Positions 1-4,657 of a stretch of DNA of 5,676 nt are shown here, piece by piece. A model generated the notes under the pieces. The model ran no database searches and was not told the origin of the DNA. It saw nothing but the letters and a program-made list of their open reading frames with translations. Positions within the stretch are counted from its first letter, which is position 1. Each line of letters opens with the position of its first letter. The position numbers and the translations under genes are program-made. The DNA comes from an uncultured Ruminococcus sp. (lineage in GTDB: Bacteria; Bacillota; Clostridia; Oscillospirales; Ruminococcaceae): NCBI GenBank assembly GCA_937898375.1, contig CALEJX010000211.1:1-5676 (forward strand), in the 5' to 3' direction.

Positions 1-55
1 TGAAATGTGGGCTTAATCTTACAGAAAGGCTGATGTAAAATGGCACCATACGGAT

Positions 56-80
56 TGGTGCTATACTAAAAAAGTAGACA
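56..80 (+). repeat. Left terminal inverted repeat (IRL) of IS copy 1
   Basis: The 25-nt left end begins TGG and finishes AAAGTAGACA. It pairs with the right end at 1288-1312 at about 16 of 25 positions, with the longest match in the inner 10 nt, where IS3-family transposases normally bind. The TAGACA at 75-80 also serves as the -35 box of the transposase promoter, so transposase binding could block its own transcription (inference). Confidence 0.75.
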
Positions 81-103
81 AGAAAAAGGAAAAGTAGTAT
101 AAT
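75..103 (+). promoter_or_regulatory. Sigma-70/SigA promoter of IS copy 1
   Basis: The -35 box is TAGACA (75-80, five of six consensus bases), the spacer is exactly 17 nt, and the -10 box is a perfect TATAAT (98-103). Transcription would start near position 110, about 33 nt before orfA. The -35 box lies inside the left inverted repeat. The same two boxes and spacing are kept in the IS remnant at 3972-4000, which supports function. Confidence 0.8.
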
Positions 104-142
104 AAAAGTAAACACGAAAGAAGAAAAACCAAGGAGGAAAAA

Positions 143-427
143 ATGACAAACAAACAACCGCAATACGATGAAACTTTTAAAAAGAACATCGTGGCATTAC
201 ACCAGAACGGAAAAACCCAAACTGAGCTTTCCAAGGAATACGGAATATCAGTAAGTGCGATCTCAAGATGGATAAAGCTTTATTCGGAAGTCAAGGTCGA
301 CGACAACACTATTATGACAGCAAAGCAGATAAAGGAACTGCAAAAAAGAAACGCACAGCTTGAGGAGGAAAACATCATATTAAAAAAAGCGCTTGCCATA
401 ATGACTCCACGCTCAGGGAAAGAATGA
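143..427 (+). CDS. IS3-family OrfA (HTH protein of the transposase)
   Basis: OrfA of 94 aa is the DNA-binding half of the IS3-family transposase and binds the terminal inverted repeats. Residues about 8-48 form the helix-turn-helix domain (TQTELSKEYGISVSAISRW is typical). Residues about 62-84 form a leucine-zipper-like coiled coil (IKELQKRNAQLEEENIILKK) used for multimerisation. The start is set by a strong Shine-Dalgarno AAGGAGG at 131-137, 5 nt before the ATG. The stop overlaps the ATG of orfB (ATGA, 424-427). A run of seven A and a G at 382-389 near the 3' end is the expected -1 slippage site for making the OrfAB fusion. A copy of its first 71 residues, with three substitutions, is encoded on the minus strand at 3660-3932. 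Confidence 0.92.
   Translation: MTNKQPQYDETFKKNIVALHQNGKTQTELSKEYGISVSAISRWIKLYSEVKVDDNTIMTAKQIKELQKRNAQLEEENIILKKALAIMTPRSGKE
382..389 (+). promoter_or_regulatory. Programmed -1 frameshift site (A7G) in orfA
   Basis: Seven A followed by G, with orfA codons TTA AAA AAA GCG. Slipping back one base moves ribosomes into the orfB frame, which stays open from 388 through the annotated orfB ATG at 424. The fusion would be about 376 aa (82 from orfA, 294 from the orfB frame). A-rich heptamers of this kind drive OrfAB synthesis in IS3-family members such as IS911 and IS150. I did not identify a stimulatory stem-loop. Confidence 0.7.
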
Positions 428-1272
428 AAGCTGTACATTTGCTTCGGCACGAACATTCAATAATAACCCTATGTCGTGTTCTAAATGTAAACCGCAGCAG
501 CTATTATAAGCATTTTAACTCTAAAGAACCTAAAAGAGCAATTGAAAACAGGAATATAAAGAACTGTATTTTACAGATCTATTCCGAAGCAAAATGCCGT
601 TATGGAGCTAAAAAAATGCGTAAGGTTCTTGAAGTTAATTATGGCATACATATCAGTCAGGGAAGAGTGTACCGACTGATGAAACAAATGCAGCTTCCTA
701 AAATGTCGACCGTCAAGCCGAAATTCAAAGCTGCAAACAAATCAGATGATAAATCCTGTCACAACATATTAAAGCAGAATTTCAATCCCAAAGAGCCAAA
801 TAAAGCATGGTGCAGCGACATTACATACATAAAAGCCGGAGGAAGATTTTATTATTTATGCGTTATCATTGATCTTTTTTCAAGACGTGTGATAGCTTAT
901 AAAATAAGCTGCAAAATCGATACCAGGCTTGTTCTGGATACATTTGAATCTGCTTTAAAAAACAGGAATTATCCTGAAAATGTGATTTTTCACTCAGACA
1001 GAGGTTCTCAGTATACCAGCGCTGAATTCCGAAAAAGGCTGGACAGAGCTTCCTTTATTCAGTCGTTTTCTAAAAAGGGGCATCCTTACGACAACGCTGT
1101 GGCTGAAGCTTTCTTCAAGTTTCTGAAACTTGAAGAAACTGACCGCCGTTCCTATAGCTCTTTTGATGAATTGGAATTGTCTGTTTTTGAATATATTCAC
1201 TTTTACAATTTCAAACGGCCTCACTCTGCTAATGACCTTTTATCTCCCGTTCAATTTGAAGCCCTTTTTTGA
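424..1272 (+). CDS. IS3-family OrfB transposase (DDE catalytic domain)
   Basis: OrfB is the catalytic half of the IS3-family transposase and cuts and joins IS ends by the RNase H-fold two-metal mechanism. Length 282 aa is normal. Residues about 35-95 form the HTH_21-type region (IYSEAKCRYGAKKMRKVLE), followed by the integrase core (rve) at about 125-280. The catalytic triad is visible: Asp132 (WCSDITYI), Asp192 (HSDRGSQYTS) and Glu228 (YDNAVAEAFFKFLK), with 35 residues between the last two, the IS3 signature. The C-terminal YNFKRPHS is also typical. The frame is open upstream of the ATG to the A7G run at 382-389, so the working enzyme is probably the OrfAB fusion. I see no stop or frameshift in the domain. 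Confidence 0.93.
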   Translation: MKAVHLLRHEHSIITLCRVLNVNRSSYYKHFNSKEPKRAIENRNIKNCILQIYSEAKCRYGAKKMRKVLEVNYGIHISQGRVYRLMKQMQLPKMSTVKPKFKAANKSDDKSCHNILKQNFNPKEPNKAWCSDITYIKAGGRFYYLCVIIDLFSRRVIAYKISCKIDTRLVLDTFESALKNRNYPENVIFHSDRGSQYTSAEFRKRLDRASFIQSFSKKGHPYDNAVAEAFFKFLKLEETDRRSYSSFDELELSVFEYIHFYNFKRPHSANDLLSPVQFEALF

Positions 1273-1287
1273 TTTTTTCTCTTTTTC

Positions 1288-1312
1288 TGTCTACTTTATT
1301 GACTATGGTCCA
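1288..1312 (-). repeat. Right terminal inverted repeat (IRR) of IS copy 1
   Basis: Read on the minus strand this begins TGGACCATAG and ends AAAGTAGACA, matching the left end in its outer TGG and inner 10 nt. It starts 15 nt after the orfB stop codon, a usual position in IS3-family elements. Confidence 0.75.
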
Positions 1313-1333
1313 CTTTGGTAATATACTTTAAAA

Positions 1334-1616
1334 TTACACAATTGATTCAATTGGAATTTCATCGCTTTTATTATACCATAATTCCTCTTGTAATTCAACA
1401 TAATCCTCCACAGTTATTAAAATATCATAGCGATACTCTTCTTAAATGTATAATTACAATACTATCAAACAATCCAAATAAATCGAAATAAAGTTTCCAA
1501 ATCAATGCTATTGTTCTTGCTTCTAGTTCAAGTTTATCATTTATAAGTTCTGAATACTCTCTATAAGCGATAACAAACTGATTATTTGTCAGTCTATGAT
1601 AAGTTTTGCTAAAGGT
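1334..1616 (-). pseudogene. Frameshifted remnant of an unrecognised protein
   Basis: Two adjacent minus-strand reading frames look like one decayed gene. Part 1 (1616 to 1425) contains NNQFVIAYREYSELINDKLE and WKLYFDLFGLFDSIVI. Part 2 (1441 to 1334), in another frame, contains YRYDILITVEDYVELQEELW and ends DEIPIESIV. Amino-acid composition and codon choice look like real coding sequence in both. A small indel near 1430-1440, where the frames overlap, would join them into one C-terminus. There is no ATG: a CTG at 1592 stands where a start might have been (CTG ACA AAT AAT) and no Shine-Dalgarno precedes it. I do not recognise the family. The helical, charged sequence suggests a small soluble protein. 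The IS ends only 21 nt beyond its stop. Confidence 0.5.
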
Positions 1617-1896
1617 TTAACTCCATTCTACACGACTGGCAAATCACTCTACCAATGATATAATGAAACCTTTTGGTTGTTCCGTTTCTTTGCAGTGTTG
1701 CCGTTTCGTTCCTTGATTACTGTTTATTTGTATCAAAAATTTTAGGTAGTTGCTTTCCATTTGGAGAATGTAACCAATTTTTTGCTAGGGAATCAGTACT
1801 CAGGAGATCGTATTTGAAAACTACAATCATTTGAATCAGCCTCAAAAACCTAACCGGTCATGTTCAATTTGGGGATGATTCAGATTAAAGTGCAAC
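1617..1896. other. Stretch with no supportable gene
   Basis: About 280 nt of AT-rich DNA between two gene remnants. It has only short open stretches. The best is 37 codons on the minus strand (1830 to 1717, ATG ATT GTA GTT), with GAGG 9 nt upstream; I cannot tell it from chance. No hairpin with a T-run, tRNA or repeat was seen. Confidence 0.5.
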
Positions 1897-2148
1897 TCAA
1901 GCAAACAATTCATTCCAACTGCTTATCTTTCTGTAAGAGAAATTTGGCTTAATTTTGTCATTTTTTTCATATACAGCTGAAGGTACACTTCTGTCATCAT
2001 AAAACAAAGGAAATAACCCCGCTTCATATGCTCCAACAATATCATTACCACAGTACCATACTTCGTCAGCTACTAATCCTACCTTTCGGAGATCAAGCTC
2101 AAAAATATGTCTGTCAGGTTTACAGAAAATATATTCGCTTGTGGCCAT
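1897..2148 (-). pseudogene. C-terminal fragment of a HAD-superfamily hydrolase
   Basis: The 83-codon frame matches the last third of a HAD-like hydrolase (phosphatase/phosphoglycolate-phosphatase type). Residues 4-17 (SEYIFCKPDRHIFE) are the motif III region, with Lys10 as the conserved lysine. Residues 31-45 (WYCGNDIVGAYEAG) correspond to motif IV, followed by the usual AGLFPLFYDD and a C-terminal SWNELF. The nucleophile motif DxDxT and motif II are missing, because an in-frame stop lies two codons before the apparent ATG. Motif IV is normally GDNxxxDxxGA; here GN runs straight into DIVGA, so about four residues, including an acidic position, appear to be lost. There is no ribosome binding site, so the ATG at 2148 is probably an internal methionine. 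A catalytically dead remnant is most likely. Confidence 0.7.
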
Positions 2149-2167
2149 TATGAATTAAAAATTTATG

Positions 2168-2284
2168 TTAAGGAAAAGTCTGTATTGCTACACCAAAAGT
2201 GAAAGCAAAAGCCATCAAAAAGCCCATAATAATCTTTGCAAATTTTTTATAAGAATAATCCTTTCTGACCTTAGTTAAAATGTT
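2168..2284 (-). pseudogene. Signal-peptide stub of a lost secreted protein
   Basis: This minus-strand frame reads RKDYSYKKFAKIIMGFLMAF followed by AFTFGVAIQTFP and a stop. A basic N-region, a hydrophobic core and a polar end are what a Gram-positive Sec signal peptide looks like. No ATG lies at the expected start: the open frame begins after a TGA at 2285-2287 with AAC ATT TTA ACT. The protein ends just after the signal peptide, so both the start codon and the mature protein seem to be gone. It lies 20 nt upstream (in minus direction) of the unrelated HAD fragment, so a deletion probably joined the two. The mature protein cannot be named. Confidence 0.5.
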
Positions 2285-2320
2285 TCAGCGGACTTTAATA
2301 ATCCGATCCTATACATTCAC

Positions 2321-2337
2321 AGCCATAAGGTATGGCT
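2321..2337. repeat. Short perfect hairpin AGCCATA-AGG-TATGGCT
   Basis: A 7-bp perfect inverted repeat with a 3-nt loop, 15 nt past the stop of the minus-strand gene remnant at 2352-2693. No T-run follows on either strand, so it is a weak terminator candidate at best. Confidence 0.3.
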
Positions 2338-2351
2338 ACTTTATAGCTTCT

Positions 2352-2693
2352 TTAAACATTAGCTACCCATTTTCCTACATATATCCCCCATGAGCCCGAC
2401 TTGGTAGTTGCACTTGTAATATGGTGCCATGTATAGCCGTTAGCACTCTTCGTTTGGTCATACGATATTCCTGCATCTGATCTTACTTTTGCTCCGGATG
2501 AATCATAAATTGTGTAGCTTTTATTATTACTTGTTGGACTTGATGCACTGGATACATTACAGATATCAAACGATTCCCATGACCAACCACCGTCACCAGT
2601 TACATAAAGTTTATTATCATCACGTACTTGAACAAATTTTCCGTCTATTAAGGAAAGTAAATATTCAGTATCTCCTGAACGAAATATAGTCAT
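2352..2693 (-). pseudogene. C-terminal remnant with beta-trefoil-like and SH3-like segments
   Basis: A 113-codon frame. Residues about 11-44 (LIDGKFVQVRDDNKLYVTGD, then WSWESFDI) resemble one repeat of a fascin/ricin-like beta-trefoil, as found in carbohydrate-binding modules of secreted enzymes. Residues 47-58 are a Ser/Asn-rich linker. Residues about 59-112 (YTIYDSSGAKVRSDAGISYD, ending YVGKWV) look like a bacterial SH3-type domain, a module often used for wall binding. The ATG at 2693 has no convincing Shine-Dalgarno, no signal peptide follows, and an in-frame TAG lies a few codons upstream. The piece is therefore probably the tail of a larger secreted protein whose N-terminus is lost. Domain assignments are by eye and moderate at best; a short intact cytoplasmic protein is the less likely alternative. 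Confidence 0.5.
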
Positions 2694-2726
2694 ATAGTCA
2701 AAATCCTAATCCCTATCATTTTCATA

Positions 2727-2755
2727 GTGCGGACCACTACAGTCTTATTCCGCAC
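2727..2755. repeat. Inverted repeat GTGCGGA/TCCGCAC after the RHH gene
   Basis: Perfect 7-bp arms (2727-2733 and 2749-2755) with a 15-nt loop, starting 2 nt past the stop of the minus-strand RHH gene. No T-run follows, so it could be a weak transcript-end hairpin or a protein-binding site. Function is unknown. Confidence 0.35.
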
Positions 2756-2757
2756 AT

Positions 2758-2934
2758 TCACGATGCCGACTTCTCATCCGAATCATCCTCAATCAATGAC
2801 CGGATATATGCACTAACAGAACGATAACCCTTTTCTGCTACTTTTTTCAGGAATTTTTCATGCTCCTCGGTGGTAACTCTCACACGAATCATAAAATCCT
2901 TGATTTCCTTCTTGTTATTCTTTTGATTTGCCAT
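2758..2934 (-). CDS. Small ribbon-helix-helix (Arc/CopG/MobC-like) DNA-binding protein
   Basis: An intact 58-aa protein. After a basic N-terminus (MANQKNNKKEIK), residues about 14-20 (FMIRVRV) give the DNA-contacting beta-strand. Residues 22-34 (TEEHEKFLKKVAE) form helix A, G36-Y37 the turn, and residues about 39-50 (SVSAYIRSLIED) helix B, ending in an acidic tail. This is the RHH fold used by plasmid repressors, antitoxins and MobC-type relaxosome proteins. The start is clear: GGAGG lies 7 nt before the ATG. It is divergent from the decayed mobC at 2963 with under 30 bp between them, so its own promoter must lie in or next to mobC DNA. Roles as copy-number/mob repressor or relaxosome accessory are both possible. 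No toxin gene is adjacent, which argues against an antitoxin. It is the only intact gene between the IS and the mob block. Confidence 0.8.
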   Translation of the reverse strand: MANQKNNKKEIKDFMIRVRVTTEEHEKFLKKVAEKGYRSVSAYIRSLIEDDSDEKSAS

Positions 2935-2962
2935 TTGTGAACCTCCATTTAATTGTGAGTAA

Positions 2963-3251
2963 TCGTTACGCTTTACCGAATCCGAAATGCAGGATATTCT
3001 TGTGAAGTGTGAACAGTACGGCTATAAGAACAAGACTGAGTATATCCGTGACTGCGTTCGTGCAAGGGTTGACCTCACCCCAAACAGCACCGATATTTCT
3101 GAAACAAATCGCCTGATGAAACGCATCGGGAGCAATATCAATCAGATTGCCATGAGACTTCATAGCCAGGAAACTTTTACGCAGAAGATATGACCGAGGT
3201 CAAGAAAGGAGTCGGAGAGATTTGGCGGTTACTTCTATTCATAGCATCAAA
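2963..3251 (+). pseudogene. Decayed mobC-like mobilization protein
   Basis: MobC-type proteins are RHH accessory factors that help the relaxase open DNA at oriT. The frame (SLRFTESEMQDILVKCEQYG, then KNKTEYIRDCVRARV, then ETNRLMKRIGSNINQIAMRL) has the family's RHH domain and its conserved R-x-G-x-N-x-NQ-A segment. Two defects are visible. The family's first residues and start codon are gone, since TAA at 2960-2962 precedes SLRFTESE; the only nearby ATG (2987) lies inside the RHH domain and lacks a ribosome binding site. One base is also missing after 3166: the frame ends HSQETFTQKI, while the adjacent frame carries the expected continuation (GNFYAEDMTEVKKGV, then IWRLLLFIASKQQS). It overlaps the relaxase start at 3222, the usual mobC-mobA coupling. 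The 3' end is approximate. Confidence 0.75.
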
Positions 3252-3659
3252 GCAACAGTCGGGCGCGGCAATCGCTTACATCACAGACGGAGATAAGACC
3301 GTCAACGGTTTATATGTCAGCTCTTATACTTGCAGAGCCGACAGTGCAGGAGCAAGCGAAGATTTCCGAGCTGTCCGAGACACAGGGACCGGGCGAACAA
3401 AAATCCTTGCATACCACCTGATACAGAGCTTTGCTCCGAACGAAGTCACACCTGAACAGGCTATGCAAATCGGTGAGGAATTATGCGACCGCTATCTCAA
3501 AGGCGATTATCAGTATGTGCTTGTGATTCATATACGGACAAACAGCATACGCACCTTCATTTGATTTTCAATAATACGAATTTGTATAATGGTCTGAGCT
3601 TCACCACCGAGCATAATCAAGGTAAGAAAACAGAACGTGCGTGGGCAGAGTTACGGCAA

Positions 3660-3932
3660 TTATCGGACGACATTTGCAAGGAATATGGCATATCTGTTAT
3701 TGATCCGAAAGGCAAGGGCGTTTCTTTTTTGCAGTTCCTTTATCTGCTTTGCTGTCATAACAGTATTGTCGTCAACCCTGACTTTCGAATAAAGCTTTAT
3801 CCATCTTGAGATCGCACTTACTGATATTCCGTATTCCTTGGAAAGCTCAGTTTGGGTTTTTCCGTTCTGGTGTAATGCCACGATGTTCTTTTTAAAAGTT
3901 TCATCGTATTGCGGCTGCTTATTTGTCATCAT
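3660..3932 (-). pseudogene. Truncated OrfA of IS copy 2 with a chimeric tail
   Basis: The 90-codon frame starts ATGATG after AAGGAG (minus strand) and matches copy 1 OrfA for 71 residues, with three substitutions (Glu to Lys, Lys to Arg, Ile to Val, all in the SEVKVDDNTI segment). The HTH is complete. The leucine-zipper helix is cut after KELQKRN. The last 18 or so residues (LAFRINNRYAIFLANVVR) come from antisense relaxase DNA. The promoter at 3972-4000 and the ribosome binding site are intact, so a protein may be made. It has no transposase activity. A short OrfA with DNA-binding ability could compete for IS ends, but this is inference. Confidence 0.7.
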
Positions 3933-4019
3933 TTTTTTCTCCTTGGTTTTTCTTTTTTCGTGTTTTCTTTTATTATACTCTTTTTCTCTTTCCTTGTCTA
4001 CTTTTTTAGTATAACACCA
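3718..4019 (-). mobile_element. Left-end remnant of a second copy of the same IS (copy 2)
   Basis: On the minus strand this 302 bp corresponds to 56-354 of copy 1: left inverted repeat, promoter, ribosome binding site and about three quarters of orfA. The only length difference noticed is an extra ATG at the orfA start; there are scattered substitutions. Similarity stops abruptly inside orfA at AAGAAACGC (3718), where relaxase sequence begins. The rest of orfA, orfB and the right end are absent, together with the middle of the relaxase. The simplest history is insertion of a full IS into the relaxase, then a deletion from inside the IS into neighbouring relaxase DNA. Without its right end the remnant cannot move by itself. 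Confidence 0.88.
3972..4000 (-). promoter_or_regulatory. Promoter retained in the IS remnant, firing leftward
   Basis: On the minus strand the -35 box is TAGACA (3995-4000), the spacer 17 nt, and the -10 box TATAAT (3972-3977), identical in boxes and spacing to copy 1. It would transcribe the truncated orfA and continue antisense through the 5' part of the relaxase and mobC toward the RHH gene at 2934. No terminator was seen in between. Confidence 0.7.
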
Positions 4020-4657
4020 AGCCTATTGAAAGCAAGCCGACCGAAAGTCAAGCACCTGAAAAGAAAGAAGATGTATGGGCAGAAATCAGGGATATGCGTG
4101 GTTTTGATACGATGATAGCAAATCTTGAAGCTGGTGGCATCACTTCTCTTGACGATCTCAGGAGTTTCTTTTGGAATACTCACCACAATGATAACCATAC
4201 GGACGAGCTTGCTAAGCTGAATGCAAAGATCGAGCCGATAGATAAGCTCATCAAAATGATGAAACAGCGTACAAAATACTCGTCTACATACAAGGAATAT
4301 CAGGAGCGTTCGGCATTTACACAGAGCCATTTCCGCAAGAAGAACGTTGCCGCTATCGACGCTTATGAAGAAGCCGACAAGTACATCACCGAGCATATCA
4401 AGGCTTATTACATAAAGGGCAAGCCACCTAAACAAAGCGATTTGCAGGCAAAGTTCGATAAGCTGAAAGAGAAATACAATGCTCTTGTTCCCGAACACAA
4501 GACTTTCCTTAAACGCAAGGCGGCATCACAGTACACACAACAAGTGCGAAATTATCTTGAAAGCAAGAAACAGCAGGAGCGTAACAGGCAGTATCAGGAG
4601 AGGAAACGCTCTCAACAGAAAAAGAAAGATTATCTTGAATAATGAAAGGAAGATTTT

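Larger units (their letters stand above)
56..1312 (+). mobile_element. Complete IS3-family insertion sequence (copy 1)
   Basis: Element of about 1257 bp with the IS3-family layout: imperfect terminal inverted repeats, a small HTH protein (orfA), and a DDE transposase (orfB) in the -1 frame. The left end starts TGGTGC and the right end, read inward, starts TGGACC. Both reach AAAGTAGACA at the same distance (about 16 of 25 positions match). The left boundary is supported by the second copy at 3718-4019, which shows the same TTGGTG-TATACT start in an unrelated flank. No short target duplication is obvious: the flanks are GAT on the left and CTT on the right. TTGGT does occur at 55-59 and again at 1315-1319, so a slightly different boundary cannot be excluded. 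Both reading frames are open and all catalytic residues are present, so it may be active. I recognise the family but not the named IS. Confidence 0.9.
3222..4642 (+). pseudogene. MOBP-type relaxase (MobA/MobL-like), frameshifted and IS-interrupted
   Basis: The relaxase nicks oriT and leads the strand into the recipient. The likely start is TTG at 3222 (TTG GCG GTT ACT, giving MAVTSIHSIKAT), with AGGAG at 3207-3211. The frame is right to about 3264. One extra base near 3262-3267 moves it to IAYITDGDKTVNGLYVSSYT, which holds the probable catalytic Tyr. Two extra bases near 3530-3533 (CATATACGG for CATACGG) interrupt the next motif. After them the frame reads TDKQHTHLHLIFNN, the HxHxH metal-binding motif of Relaxase (PF03432), and continues to IDPKGKG. 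At 3718 an IS remnant begins, and the relaxase resumes at 4020 (KPIESKPTESQAPEKKEDVW) through a long basic, coiled C-terminus to the stop at 4640-4642. The region between is lost. A working relaxase is not possible. Confidence 0.82.

Noticed and set aside
55..1319. TTGGT on both sides of IS copy 1 as a target duplication.
   Set aside because: The independent copy 2 also starts with TTGGTG in a different flank, so these bases are more likely part of the element; the match at 1315-1319 is probably chance.
994..1321. Open frames of 76 (minus) and 63 (+) codons overlapping the 3' part of orfB.
   Set aside because: Both overlap the conserved DDE domain and have no ribosome binding site or domain of their own.
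1717..1830. A 37-codon minus-strand frame with GAGG 9 nt before its ATG.
   Set aside because: Too short and without recognisable features; another frame in the same stretch looks equally coding-like, so I cannot support a gene.
2489..2689. A 66-codon + strand frame, His/Tyr-rich.
   Set aside because: Opposite the trefoil/SH3-like remnant, which has recognisable domain character on the minus strand.
2758..2934. A toxin-antitoxin reading of the RHH gene.
   Set aside because: No adjacent downstream frame resembles a toxin; the neighbour downstream is a trefoil/SH3-like remnant and the other side is mobC.
2966..3163. A 65-codon minus-strand frame within mobC.
   Set aside because: Antisense to clear MobC sequence; no ribosome binding site or domain.
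3909..4115. A 68-codon + strand frame with a very hydrophobic Phe/Leu-rich product.
   Set aside because: It is the reverse complement of the A-rich leader of the IS remnant. Apparent membrane helices arise from T-runs.
3998..4498. A 166-codon open frame on the minus strand, the longest antisense frame in the window.
   Set aside because: It lies opposite the relaxase C-terminus, whose + strand protein has clear family character. The antisense product is a Leu/Val/Phe/Cys-rich string with no domain and no ribosome binding site.
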